Assembly (NCBI GenBank): GCA_001787535.1 | Contig: MFXP01000002.1 | Span: forward strand, 1 to 64,000 | From: Candidatus Peribacteria bacterium RIFCSPHIGHO2_01_FULL_51_35 | Lineage (GTDB): Bacteria; Patescibacteriota; Gracilibacteria; Peribacterales; Peribacteraceae | Length of the DNA: 64,000 nt | Direction: 5' to 3' | Shown: positions 1 through 8,223 of the stretch, one piece after another | Layout of the letters: every line of letters starts with the position of its first letter | How positions within the stretch are numbered: the stretch's first letter is position 1 | Program-made: the position numbers and the translations under genes | The notes under the pieces: generated by a model | What the model was told of the DNA's origin: nothing | Seen by the model: only the letters and a program-made list of their open reading frames with translations | Database searches by the model: none

Positions 1-134
1 AGCTCATGAACGACAGACCTCGCAAAGTGTTAGGCTGGGCATCGCCCAAAGAAATATTTCATTCGCACCTCGCTGGTGCACTTGGAACTTGAGACCATCC
101 GCCAAAAGAAAGTGGAGAAAGAAAACAGTCGCTC

Positions 135-232
135 TGAAAAATTTCCTGCGCAACAATGACTCGCTACGCTCGTCCTCAGACATGCACTTTTCGGGCGCTC
201 CGCTCGCCAAGTTGCGCGACGGAAATTTTTCA
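135..232. repeat. Long imperfect stem-loop downstream of the dciA-like gene
   Basis: Bases 135-154 pair with 211-232: an 11-bp and a 7-bp stem separated by a small internal loop, enclosing about 56 nt that contain further GC-rich self-complementary pieces (191-206). Two smaller palindromes lie nearby at 37-47 and 65-79. No convincing gene occupies 1-252; the short reading frames here run through the palindromes. It could be a palindromic repeat or a structured RNA made as the 3' end of the minus-strand transcript. Known RNA families (SRP, tmRNA, RNase P) were not recognised. Confidence 0.5.
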
Positions 233-252
233 AGGCGACAACCCTGCTGTTC

Positions 253-540
253 TCAGGCTCGCATGATGCAGACTTCTTTTACGGTAATGCCGCATTCCTG
301 TTCCAAGTATGTCTTTAATTTCGAGGCAAGCATTTGGCATTCCTGCGCAGCCACGCTGTTTTTGCAGCGGATGATGAGCGTTGCATCCTGCAATTTTTCT
401 ACGTGGATGTCTGCCGCTAAGGCCGGCAGCTGTTCCCGTATCCAGAGGGTAGATCGATGCACGACAAGCGATGCTTCCGCATGTGCATGAAGCCCACGCT
501 TGCGCAGCACTTTTGGCAGCAGTGATCGAATGGAATCCAT
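253..540 (-). CDS. DciA-like DUF721 protein, putative DnaB helicase loader
   Basis: A 95-residue protein with the DUF721/DciA layout: a basic N-terminus followed by a conserved core (LIIRCKNSVAAQECQ, then an amphipathic helix LKTYLEQECGITVKEV). DciA proteins help load the replicative helicase in bacteria that lack DnaC or DnaI; a dnaB gene lies further along this window, which fits. The start was placed at 540 because a perfect TATAAT (548-553, minus strand) ends 7 nt before that ATG. The -10 box overlaps the stop codon of the upstream glycosyltransferase. Family membership is judged by pattern only. Confidence 0.65.
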   Translation of the reverse strand: MDSIRSLLPKVLRKRGLHAHAEASLVVHRSTLWIREQLPALAADIHVEKLQDATLIIRCKNSVAAQECQMLASKLKTYLEQECGITVKEVCIMRA

Positions 541-547
541 ACCGCCG

Positions 548-553
548 ATTATA
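548..553 (-). promoter_or_regulatory. -10 box for a leaderless dciA-like mRNA
   Basis: TATAAT on the minus strand, 7 nt before the ATG at 540, and overlapping the stop codon of the preceding gene (549-551). The position implies transcription starting at or next to the start codon. Confidence 0.6.
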
Positions 554-1601
554 CGCTCTTCGCAAGAATCAGCTCGGCTATTTTCGTCGCTGCGTCTTCC
601 CAGCGAAAAGGAAGGGGATCGATGTGCGGTGCGCGCGCAGGCGGATTGCGCAATGCTTTCGCGAACGCTTCCACCGTTGGTTCTATCAACAGCGATCCCG
701 CACTTGCCACCTCGCGGATCGCCGCTCGATTGGTAGCGATGACAGGGCAGCCCATGGCCGCAGCTTCTATGACAGGCAAGCAAAAGCCTTCATACAAAGA
801 CGCCGTGACGAATGCGATGGCCGAAGCGTAGAGAGCCGGCAAATCGGCATCGCGAACAGGATGGATGATGCGTGTGCCATGGCGTTGGTGCAGCCGTGTT
901 ATTTCCTGTCCGCCGGATATGACAATCAATTCTTTGGATGGATCATTGAGTTCCGCGAAAGCGTCCATCAGCATCTGCACATTCTTATGTTCTTTTGCAT
1001 TGCCGACGTAGAGGAAGAACGGTTTCTTGAGTTCGTATTTTTGTAACACAGATTCGATCTTTTCTTTGGATTGTGGAACGAAATCATTGCCGACTCCTTC
1101 GTGAATCACAACGGTCTTTGCAGTGATCGTATTCCCATAAACGGCTTTGAGCTCCGCAGCTGTAAAATGGCTGACGGCAATGATAGCTTTCGATCGTCGC
1201 ACGGCATGGCGCATAACGCATCGGTAGAGAAATTGTTTCAGCCATGATGTTTTGTTCGGAAAACGATGCAGAATGAGATCATGGACAGTCACGACAAAGG
1301 GCACGGGGCAAAGCAGCGGAACATTGAAATGTGGAGAAAAGAGAAGATCAATGTTTGCCTTCTTCAAAATTGATGGAAGAAGAATCTGCTCCTGTAGCGA
1401 ATAATGCGGAATATCCGTTTTGATCGCTTGGTCGCGAATGTGGCGCGGGAGCCGATAAAACCATTCTTCCTGCGTATCTCGTACGAACAGCACGTATTCT
1501 GCATCATTCCTTTGCAGCACATGCGTCACGATCTCGCGCGTGTACCGCCCCAGTCCTGTCGGAGAGTTTGCAAAACGGCAATCGATTCCTATGCGATGCA
1601 T
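549..1601 (-). CDS. GT4-family glycosyltransferase
   Basis: A 350-residue retaining glycosyltransferase of the GT-B fold. The N-terminal domain opens with IGIDCRF and a glycine-rich loop (PTGLGRYTRE); the C-terminal nucleotide-sugar domain has FFLYVGNAKEHKN and the EX7E-type motif in SLYEGFCLPVIEAAAMG, followed by PVIATN. It probably transfers a sugar to a cell-envelope glycan or lipid carrier; donor and acceptor cannot be read from sequence. It is divergent from prmC, with only 22 bp between start codons; a near-palindromic CTATCATAG there can supply -10 boxes in both directions. A second GT4 gene lies at 5.2-6.3 kb. Confidence 0.85.
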   Translation of the reverse strand: MHRIGIDCRFANSPTGLGRYTREIVTHVLQRNDAEYVLFVRDTQEEWFYRLPRHIRDQAIKTDIPHYSLQEQILLPSILKKANIDLLFSPHFNVPLLCPVPFVVTVHDLILHRFPNKTSWLKQFLYRCVMRHAVRRSKAIIAVSHFTAAELKAVYGNTITAKTVVIHEGVGNDFVPQSKEKIESVLQKYELKKPFFLYVGNAKEHKNVQMLMDAFAELNDPSKELIVISGGQEITRLHQRHGTRIIHPVRDADLPALYASAIAFVTASLYEGFCLPVIEAAAMGCPVIATNRAAIREVASAGSLLIEPTVEAFAKALRNPPARAPHIDPLPFRWEDAATKIAELILAKSV

Positions 1602-1623
1602 AATGCAACGCTATCATAGTTGC

Positions 1624-2403
1624 ATGGACATTCGAAGTGCACTCAATGGTTCGGGATTGCCGATGCCGGATACGGAGATCCTGTTGGCAGCAGTGCTCGG
1701 CAAAGATCGTGCGTGGATTATTGCCCATGATGAAGAATCGTTGACCGATGCACACTGGTCAAAACTCCAAACATGGATCGATCGTAGAAAAATGTTTGAA
1801 CCGATTGCGTACATCACGGGCACACAAGAATTTTTCGGAAGATCTTTTAACGTCGATCATCGCGTGCTCATCCCGCGTTCGTCCACGGAACATCTCGTGC
1901 AGCTCGCACTGGATGTTCTTGCGAGTGGCATAGAGGAAACGCGTGAATTGGATGAAAAGATTATCGGCGTTGCAAAAATCTTTCGTGATCTCTTTGCCGT
2001 GCGAACAATCGTCGATGTCGGCACGGGAAGCGGCTGCATAGCGATCACGCTGGCACTTGAGCATCCTGAAATGCGGATTATTGCCACGGACATCAGCAAT
2101 GATGCTCTGGAAGTTGCTCGTGGAAATGCCAAACGTCACGGTGTCATCGATCGCATCACATTTCTCCAAGGCGATGGATTGAAACCTTTGAAAACTTTTG
2201 ATCAGCCGTTTCTCATCGTTTCGAATCCTCCGTACATTCCGAAAGGACGAACTCTGATGAAGGATGTTGTTGATTTTGAACCGCATGTTGCACTCTTCGG
2301 CGGCGAGGCAGGAACATCAGTTCTTGGATCTCTCATTCAATCTGCGGAGATGCATCCTCAGTGTTTGGGCTATCTTGTGGAATGCGAGGCGGAGCAGCAT
2401 TAG
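1624..2403 (+). CDS. prmC: Peptide chain release factor N5-glutamine methyltransferase
   Basis: A 259-residue class I SAM-dependent methyltransferase that methylates the Gln of the GGQ motif of release factors. Visible are the N-terminal helical domain (PIAYITGTQEFFGRSF), the SAM-binding motif DVGTGSGCIAITLA and the catalytic NPPY in IVSNPPYIPKGR. The start at 1624 is supported by TATCAT (1612-1617) six nucleotides upstream; in-frame codons further upstream run into the divergent glycosyltransferase. The C-terminus is slightly shorter than in typical PrmC and overlaps a convergent small gene. Confidence 0.88.
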   Translation: MDIRSALNGSGLPMPDTEILLAAVLGKDRAWIIAHDEESLTDAHWSKLQTWIDRRKMFEPIAYITGTQEFFGRSFNVDHRVLIPRSSTEHLVQLALDVLASGIEETRELDEKIIGVAKIFRDLFAVRTIVDVGTGSGCIAITLALEHPEMRIIATDISNDALEVARGNAKRHGVIDRITFLQGDGLKPLKTFDQPFLIVSNPPYIPKGRTLMKDVVDFEPHVALFGGEAGTSVLGSLIQSAEMHPQCLGYLVECEAEQH

Positions 2404-2650
2404 ATCCGTCATCCTTCTCCACTTCTTTTCCATCTATTTTGTAGACTGCAGCAGGGGAAATGTTCTTCAGTGCACTTATTTCGGAAATCGGTGCTCGCGG
2501 TTTAAGAACAGCAGCGATGGCATCATTCTTCACGAGGACTGTCTGCACTATCCTGCTTGCAGCAAGAGCAGATACATCCGTGCTTTTTGGGAAAACGATT
2601 TCGTGATTGCGCCGTTCGCCCTGCAGTTTTGATGATTCCGGGGGTGCCAT
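2333..2650 (-). CDS. Hypothetical 105-aa protein
   Basis: Not recognised. A soluble, Ala/Pro/Ser-rich protein with a mixed-charge middle section and an acidic tail (KEVEKDDGS onwards). Support for reality: a perfect TATAAT (2661-2666) 10 nt before the ATG, the arrangement seen for most genes here. Its 3' end overlaps the 3' end of prmC by about 70 bp in convergent orientation, which weakens the case. It is transcribed away from purA. Confidence 0.45.
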   Translation of the reverse strand: MAPPESSKLQGERRNHEIVFPKSTDVSALAASRIVQTVLVKNDAIAAVLKPRAPISEISALKNISPAAVYKIDGKEVEKDDGSNAAPPRIPQDSPNTEDASPQIE

Positions 2651-2709
2651 GGATTCGGGAATTATAAGGTCTATTTTATATCAGGTCAATATTCTGGTAT
2701 CGTTTCTTT

Positions 2710-3945
2710 GTGCAGAAACTGCTTGCATCGTTGGGACAGGTATCCGCCGTCATTGGCGCGCAATGGGGGGATGAGGGGAAGGGAAAAGTCATCGATATTT
2801 TGACGGAACACTTCGATGTCATCGCACGCGCATGCGGCGGAGCGAATGCCGGACACACCATCGTGGTTGATGGGAAAAAGCACGTGTTTCGTCTGCTTCC
2901 GTCCGGGTGTTTGCATGAGGGTAAACCCGTTTTGCTTGGCAGCGGCATGGTCATCCATCTTCCGACATTGCTGGAGGAATTGGATCTGCTGAAACAAGTG
3001 GGGATCGATCTTGTGCCACGACTTTGGATTTCCTCCGAAGCACACATTCTTTTTGATTTTCATAAAGACATCGATGCGGCATTGGAGGATCGCCGCGTGG
3101 TTGCAAAGGGAGAGGGGATTGGAACCACCAAGCGCGGCATTGGCCCTGCATACATGGACAAGGCTGCGCGTCGCGGCATCCGTTTGGAACGTTTGGGGGA
3201 AGATCTGCGCAGTGAATTGCAGGAGCGCGCCAAAGATGTGCAAGCGCAGTACGGTGTGAAGATTGATGTCGAGAAAGAAGTGCAGCAACTGAAAGGAGCA
3301 GAGTCGCGCCTGAGCAAGCGCATCGTCGACACAACAAATCTGCTTCACACGATGTTGAGTGATGGTAAACGCATCCTCATGGAAGGTGCGCAGGCCACGC
3401 TGTTGGATCTGGATCATGGTACGTACCCTTATGTGACAAGCAGCTTCACAACGGCAGCAGGTGCATTGCAAGGGCTTGGATTGCCGCCGCGTGCACTTAA
3501 TTCCTGTATCGGCGTTGCAAAAGCGTACTGCACGCGTGTGGGCGCGGGAACATTTCCCACGGAGGTCACAGGGGAGACAGGAGATCGTTTACGCGAGAGG
3601 GGAGGGGAATACGGTTCTGTCACCAAGCGCCCGCGTCGTTGCGGGTGGGTTTCCATTCCGGATTTGAACTATTCGGCACTCGTGAATGGTTTTCTGTGTT
3701 GGAATATCACGAAATTGGATGTCTTGGATGAAGAAGGTTCCGTTCCCGTGGGAATCGGTGAAAAAGATGGAAAGGCAATTTTCAAAACATTTCCGGGTTG
3801 GAAGCAGTCCACGCGCGGCATCACAGAGTTCAAGAAATTGCCGGAGAATGCCCAGGACTACATTAAATTCATTGAAGACAACACAGGGATTCCTGTCCGA
3901 TTGATAGGTACGGGGCAAGGAAGAGAAGAAATGATTATCCGTTAA
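2710..3945 (+). CDS. purA: Adenylosuccinate synthetase
   Basis: A 411-residue enzyme of the first committed step from IMP to AMP: IMP + Asp + GTP to adenylosuccinate. The P-loop-like GAQWGDEGKGK and the GGANAGHT motif are intact, as are the IMP-binding region (GTTKRGIGPAYMDK) and the late TKRPRRCGW segment. Length is near the family norm (about 430). The start is GTG at 2710, six nucleotides after a TATCGT -10 (2698-2703). purQ is the other purine gene in the window, 50 kb away. Confidence 0.95.
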   Translation: MQKLLASLGQVSAVIGAQWGDEGKGKVIDILTEHFDVIARACGGANAGHTIVVDGKKHVFRLLPSGCLHEGKPVLLGSGMVIHLPTLLEELDLLKQVGIDLVPRLWISSEAHILFDFHKDIDAALEDRRVVAKGEGIGTTKRGIGPAYMDKAARRGIRLERLGEDLRSELQERAKDVQAQYGVKIDVEKEVQQLKGAESRLSKRIVDTTNLLHTMLSDGKRILMEGAQATLLDLDHGTYPYVTSSFTTAAGALQGLGLPPRALNSCIGVAKAYCTRVGAGTFPTEVTGETGDRLRERGGEYGSVTKRPRRCGWVSIPDLNYSALVNGFLCWNITKLDVLDEEGSVPVGIGEKDGKAIFKTFPGWKQSTRGITEFKKLPENAQDYIKFIEDNTGIPVRLIGTGQGREEMIIR

Positions 3946-3988
3946 ATTCTTGCCAGCACAGGATTATTTTCTAGACTGGATTCCTTTT

Positions 3989-4333
3989 ATGGCTGAGCAA
4001 CTTCCATCCATCGAGAAGGATTGGGTAACAGAGAATGTGCAGAGGACCATTGCACAATGTGCACCTCATGTTGTTTTTAATGCGCAAACAAAACTGTATC
4101 TTCCCACTCGAACAATAGTTTCAGGTTTCGTTGAAATAAGATCCTCGCAACAAACACTGCATCTTTTTGATTTATCAATCAATACAGTACTCAATCCACC
4201 TTTTGTTGTAGAGGATATCGGTGAATGGAATAAAGGTTTGGCCTCGAGGCTCATCAGCCATCTTCATTCTAATATTGAAAGGATCCTCACTCCTCCTTCC
4301 GCAGGGAATCCCCCCACTTTAGTTTTTCCCTAA
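3989..4333 (+). CDS. Hypothetical 114-aa protein
   Basis: Not recognised. A soluble protein beginning MAEQLPSIEKDWV, with a beta-rich centre (VSGFVEIRSSQQTLHLFDLS) and a proline-rich tail. The start at 3989 is preferred over 3950 because a TAGACT box (3972-3977) lies 11 nt upstream. The 3' end overlaps convergent nadK by 47 bp. The sequence is slightly more AT-rich than its neighbours. Confidence 0.45.
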   Translation: MAEQLPSIEKDWVTENVQRTIAQCAPHVVFNAQTKLYLPTRTIVSGFVEIRSSQQTLHLFDLSINTVLNPPFVVEDIGEWNKGLASRLISHLHSNIERILTPPSAGNPPTLVFP

Positions 4334-5180
4334 GTGTTCCAAAGAACGTGTCTTGTTTTCGTCGTAGGAATTTTACGGTTTGCTTGTTGATATGTGCGGA
4401 CACGGTGTCGCCGCGTTCCAGACGGATGTAGGTTTGGCCGTCCAGCGTTAAGCTCACTTCCACATCGCTGAACTTGTTTTCCTTCGTTTGCACTTCCACG
4501 TCTATGACATGGTCGCTGGGGATCACGAGCGGCTTTTGGCTGAAACTGTGCGAATTGATGGGGGTGAGAATTGCTGCAGAGAGGCGTGGATGCACGATGG
4601 GACCTCCTGCGGCCAAGCTGTAGGCCGTGGAGCCTGTGGGCGTCGCGATAATGAGGCCATCGGCACGAAAGGTCGTCAGCTCTTCTCCATTGATGTTCGT
4701 GCGGAGATTCACAAGGCGTGCGATGGTGCCTTGGGAGATGACCGCTTCGTTTAAGACATTGCCGTGGAATAACATTTCTTTTCCGCGTTTTGCTTCCACA
4801 TGCAGGACACTTCGCTCGTCGATGACACCGTCTCCTTTCAAAAGTTTCGGAAGAAGTGTGGCCGCTTCATCCATATTCGTTTCCGCCAGGAAACCGACTG
4901 CACCTCTGTTCACGCTGAGGATGGGAATCGAAAAATCTTTCAGTTGTCGCACGGCTCGCAGAATTGTTCCATCACCACCGATCACAATGAGAAGATCCAA
5001 ATTCTTTTCATCTTCGAACAGCGCAATACCTTTGGCGCTGGGAAGATCATGGCAACGCTTGTCATCTAAGAGCACCTCCGCGTCGGATTTTTTCAGTATT
5101 TCTAAAACTGTTCTCACAGCCTCGTCACGATGATCGAGGTCGGATTTCACTGTCACGCCGATGCGCTTGTATTGTGTCAT
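4287..5180 (-). CDS. nadK: NAD kinase
   Basis: A 297-residue ATP-NAD kinase that phosphorylates NAD to NADP. The diagnostic GGDGT is present in VIGGDGTILRAVR, followed by NRGAVGFLAE, the NE-type segment GNVLNEAVI, and the substrate loop DGLIIATPTGSTAYSLAAGGP. Length is typical. A perfect TATAAT (5189-5194) ends 8 nt before the ATG, so the mRNA is probably leaderless. A GT4 gene ends 21 bp upstream on the same strand. Confidence 0.95.
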   Translation of the reverse strand: MTQYKRIGVTVKSDLDHRDEAVRTVLEILKKSDAEVLLDDKRCHDLPSAKGIALFEDEKNLDLLIVIGGDGTILRAVRQLKDFSIPILSVNRGAVGFLAETNMDEAATLLPKLLKGDGVIDERSVLHVEAKRGKEMLFHGNVLNEAVISQGTIARLVNLRTNINGEELTTFRADGLIIATPTGSTAYSLAAGGPIVHPRLSAAILTPINSHSFSQKPLVIPSDHVIDVEVQTKENKFSDVEVSLTLDGQTYIRLERGDTVSAHINKQTVKFLRRKQDTFFGTLREKLKWGDSLRKEE

Positions 5181-5188
5181 GGAGCGCG

Positions 5189-5194
5189 ATTATA
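5189..5194 (-). promoter_or_regulatory. -10 box of nadK
   Basis: TATAAT on the minus strand, 8 nt from the nadK ATG, in the short gap after the upstream glycosyltransferase. It implies a leaderless mRNA. Confidence 0.6.
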
Positions 5195-5201
5195 GCAGGT
5201 T

Positions 5202-6254
5202 TTACACGTTTCCGAGAGCTTCTAAAAACAGATCCACCGTGCGTTTCCAGGAGAATTGAGCTGCTTGTTTCGTACATTCCCGTTGCAACCGCTTACGCAA
5301 CTCTTCATCCAGAAGAAGCATGCGCAGACCAATGCGGATGGATTGTTCGTCTTCGGGATTGCAAAAGAGAGCGGCAAATCCCGCGACTTCCTTCAAACTT
5401 CCTTTGTTCGATGTGAGGATGGGGATACTCCGCTGCATCGCATCTAAAATTTGCATCCCAAATCCTTCGTAGAGTGAGGGCATGGCAAAGACAGTCGCTC
5501 TGTTTAGGAGTGCTTCATACTCTGTGTCGCTGACATATTTTTTCCATTCCACGCCGGAAGTTTTTTCAATCAGTTGTATGATTTCTTCATCGTGCCAACC
5601 GCGCGCTCCAACAAGAACGAGTCGGTATTGTTTCCGAAGCTCATCATCTAGTTTCGCATAGGCACGAATGAGTCGCGCTTGATTTTTTCGTGGGCACAAG
5701 GTTGCGGCGCAGAGAATGGTTTTTTCGTCCGGAACGGACGCAGGGACACTTTCCCGCAGGGGTCCTGCGTAGAGAATAAAGATCTTTTCTGCATCCAGAC
5801 GAGGATGTCGCTCCATCAAATCTTTCTTCGTCGATTCGCTGATCACGGCAACTTTCCATGCAGTGCGGATGGCTCTTCCGAGTGTCGCGTACTCGATCAT
5901 GCGCGCTTTGCGATCGTGCGGTTCGTTCCGGAATGCGATGAGGTCGTGCACGACAGGAATGCACCGCTTCCGTTTTCCCAGCAGTGCCGGAACGATGTAA
6001 CTGGTCGGACTCAGAAAAATATCGATGTCGGATCGCCTCTTCAATTCTTTCGTAAGCGACCAATGCCAGGCGAACCCTTTTTTTGGGATGATGATTTTTT
6101 TCAGATGATCGAATTGCTTTGGCACCGGTGTGTCGGAGCACAGGGTTACATCCGCATTGCGCGTCATCAATTCTTTCAAAAACCCTTCCGTCCATTTGCC
6201 TTTTCCCGTGCTTTCCGCACGAAAAGCTTCCCGACAGTCGATAGCAATGCGCAT
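5202..6254 (-). CDS. GT4-family glycosyltransferase
   Basis: A 350-residue GT-B glycosyltransferase. It starts MRIAIDCREAF; the C-terminal domain shows ILCAATLCPRKNQARLI and the EX7E-type region SLYEGFGMQILDAMQR followed by PILTSN. It is the same length as the GT4 protein at 549-1601, to which it looks distantly related. Likely role: building a surface or lipid-linked glycan. An AATAAT box (6265-6270) lies 10 nt before the ATG. It is divergent from the membrane-protein pair at 6311. Confidence 0.85.
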   Translation of the reverse strand: MRIAIDCREAFRAESTGKGKWTEGFLKELMTRNADVTLCSDTPVPKQFDHLKKIIIPKKGFAWHWSLTKELKRRSDIDIFLSPTSYIVPALLGKRKRCIPVVHDLIAFRNEPHDRKARMIEYATLGRAIRTAWKVAVISESTKKDLMERHPRLDAEKIFILYAGPLRESVPASVPDEKTILCAATLCPRKNQARLIRAYAKLDDELRKQYRLVLVGARGWHDEEIIQLIEKTSGVEWKKYVSDTEYEALLNRATVFAMPSLYEGFGMQILDAMQRSIPILTSNKGSLKEVAGFAALFCNPEDEQSIRIGLRMLLLDEELRKRLQRECTKQAAQFSWKRTVDLFLEALGNV

Positions 6255-6310
6255 ACGTGTGAGGATTATTAGTCTAGTGCCATGCGTCCGTGAATGCTAT
6301 CCTGGTTCCC

Positions 6311-6892
6311 ATGAACACACGCATCATCCGGAGTGTCCTAACCTTGGAGCTGGAGGAGCAAATTTTGAACGTTGGAGTCATTATTGGCATGGTGGGTGTA
6401 TTTCTCCCATGGCTCAGTGGCGAATGGCTGGGGGGAGACAGCATTACGTATTCGGGTTTTGGCTTTTACACGTCGTTCCTGGGCATTGGCATTTTTCTGC
6501 TGCTACTCACACTTCTTGCGATAACGGTTGTGCCGCTTTCCGGGGGACCCGTGCTCATCAAAAAGCGCCATAAGGATCTCGTGCGCTTCTGTTTGGCATT
6601 GGAAGCTACGATTCTCGTTCTGGCAGCGCTCTCTGTCCTCACCAAAGTCACATTTGAATTCTCGCGCATGGAAGTGCGCTTTGGCATTTATATTTGCTTG
6701 ATCGGCAATTTGGTCGCACTTCTGTACGCATTTTTACGTCTTCAAGAGCAGCGAAAATCGCAAGCGCAGGAACTCTTCCATCATCCGGAAGATCAAATTC
6801 TTCCTGTCGCAAAAGAAACCTACGTACCGCCCCCGCCCCCGCCCCCTCCTCCACCGGCACCCGCTCCGGAGGAGCACCGCTTGTACCCATGA
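6311..6892 (+). CDS. Four-pass membrane protein with proline-rich tail
   Basis: Not recognised by family. A 193-residue protein with four hydrophobic segments (about residues 15-35, 50-75, 95-115 and 122-142), then a charged stretch and a C-terminal run of ten prolines followed by APAPEE. Poly-Pro tails often act as flexible cytoplasmic tethers, but that is inference. The start is fixed by TATCCT seven nucleotides upstream. The stop overlaps the ATG of the next gene (ATGA), so the two are co-translated. Confidence 0.7.
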   Translation: MNTRIIRSVLTLELEEQILNVGVIIGMVGVFLPWLSGEWLGGDSITYSGFGFYTSFLGIGIFLLLLTLLAITVVPLSGGPVLIKKRHKDLVRFCLALEATILVLAALSVLTKVTFEFSRMEVRFGIYICLIGNLVALLYAFLRLQEQRKSQAQELFHHPEDQILPVAKETYVPPPPPPPPPPAPAPEEHRLYP

Positions 6893-7203
6893 GTGATCCT
6901 GCAACAGATCCATTGGCTCCCGCGTTCAAGGACGAAGACTTGGTCTACGTCGATCCGGACAACCGCGTCGTTGTCGGAAGAGTGGAATTCTCGAAGACGG
7001 GAAATCCCAAGTCCATGGCTATTCCCAAGGCGGAAACAACAGTGGAAGATAAACGTCCGAGCTGGAGAAAATTTTTTCCGTGGGGCACGTATCGTTCCAT
7101 GAAACGTATTTATCGTCTGGAGGGCAAACAGAGCAAGGTGATGCCGGATAAGACATTGGATCAAGTGATTGAGAAGGCGCTCGAACAACCCTTTTGGGAT
7201 TGA
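6889..7203 (+). CDS. Hypothetical 104-aa protein, partner of the preceding membrane protein
   Basis: Not recognised. A soluble, basic protein (MSDPATDPLAPAFKDEDL...) with a central KRPSWRKFFPWGTYRSMKR segment that could contact membrane or nucleic acid. It starts inside the stop of the upstream gene (ATGA overlap) and has a GGAGGAG purine tract upstream, one of the few Shine-Dalgarno-like sites here. That fits the second gene of a coupled pair. It ends immediately before a large hairpin. Confidence 0.6.
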   Translation: MSDPATDPLAPAFKDEDLVYVDPDNRVVVGRVEFSKTGNPKSMAIPKAETTVEDKRPSWRKFFPWGTYRSMKRIYRLEGKQSKVMPDKTLDQVIEKALEQPFWD

Positions 7204-7204
7204 T

Positions 7205-7287
7205 TTAGGAATTAGGAAGTTAGGAACTAGGAGATTAGGAATATAAAGTGAAGCCTTATTCCTAATCTCCTAACTTCCTAATTCCTA
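7205..7287. repeat. Stop-abutting hairpin made of TTAGGAA-type words
   Basis: The left arm (7205-7242) is built from iterations of TTAGGAA-like words. The right arm (7257-7287) is its reverse complement over 31 bp, except for one extra 7-nt word in the left arm. The arms start 1 bp after the TGA of the plus-strand gene and end on the TAG of the minus-strand fbp gene. It sits between convergent genes and may act as a bidirectional terminator or RNA-end stabiliser. Confidence 0.8.
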
Positions 7288-8223
7288 GCTCTTCAGTCGA
7301 GCGCACACTCGTTCCACTTCTGTTTTCGATCCAATGATAATCGGAGTTCGCTGATCGGGCTTTTCAATTTTCTTGCTTGTGATAGGAGCTTTACCATCGG
7401 AAGAAGCGCCGCCCGCTTGCTCCATCAAGTACGAAAACGGTCCGCACTCAAATGCCAGACGAAGTTTCCCTTCCGGGTATTTGCTGCCTCCTATGTTCGT
7501 GAAGATGCCTTGGCCTTTGCTGAGGATATGATGGATATCCGCCACCATGCAGCCGGAATAGCGCAGCGTGAGTTCTTCATCCAGCCAGGTGTTGAGCATT
7601 GCACGGTACTGCGGCGTGTCATTCACCGCGCGTAAGTTTCCCGGGCTGTAATTTTTCGCCGTATCGGCGACGCCCAGAAATTCTCGAATCACGATGAACT
7701 CGCCGACTTCGTTCAAGCGAAACTCGTGCACGCCGTTTCCTGTGGAGTACACGAGGACGGTGCGAGGGCCGTAGAGAAGATACAGGGCACCGACCTGATC
7801 CTTTGGCTTTTGACCGATGATACTTTTTCCCTTATACAAGCCAAAAATTGACCCTATGGCAAGGTTTGCCTCCACGAGGGAAGACCCGTCCAGCGGATCA
7901 TAGGCAACGGAGTACGGAGCCTCCGGATGCAGTTCCACGATCTCGTTTTGCTCTTCGGAAATGTAGGTCGCGACCATTTTCGATTCCCGCAGATGTTTCT
8001 GGATGATCTCTTCACTCACGACATCCAGCTTCACCTGGTCTTCTCCGAATTGGTTTGTTTTTCCGGCGAGTCCGTACTCCGTGTTGCGGATGGCGTCGTG
8101 CACGTACTTTCCGGCGTTTGCAATATCCACAATCAAATGACGCAAATCATCCGGCGCCTTGGAGACACTCTGAAGATGTTCATTGAGAGTGAGGCGCTTC
8201 GCTGACGCTTTTGCTGCGCTCAT
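7285..8223 (-). CDS. fbp: Class I fructose-1,6-bisphosphatase
   Basis: A 312-residue gluconeogenic phosphatase. The class I metal-binding signature YDPLDGSS is followed by LVEANLAIGSIFGLY, and the late region has NIGGSKYPEGKLRLAFE and AGGASSDG. The start at 8223 overlaps the gap stop codon (ATGA), so fbp is translationally coupled behind gap. With gap, pgk and pyk in the window, this indicates a working lower glycolytic/gluconeogenic route. Confidence 0.93.
   Translation of the reverse strand: MSAAKASAKRLTLNEHLQSVSKAPDDLRHLIVDIANAGKYVHDAIRNTEYGLAGKTNQFGEDQVKLDVVSEEIIQKHLRESKMVATYISEEQNEIVELHPEAPYSVAYDPLDGSSLVEANLAIGSIFGLYKGKSIIGQKPKDQVGALYLLYGPRTVLVYSTGNGVHEFRLNEVGEFIVIREFLGVADTAKNYSPGNLRAVNDTPQYRAMLNTWLDEELTLRYSGCMVADIHHILSKGQGIFTNIGGSKYPEGKLRLAFECGPFSYLMEQAGGASSDGKAPITSKKIEKPDQRTPIIIGSKTEVERVCARLKS

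Noticed and set aside
8220..8223. Recoding of TGA as glycine (code 25)
   Set aside because: TGA ends gap, prmC-region and other genes exactly where families end, and no in-frame TGA interrupts conserved domains.
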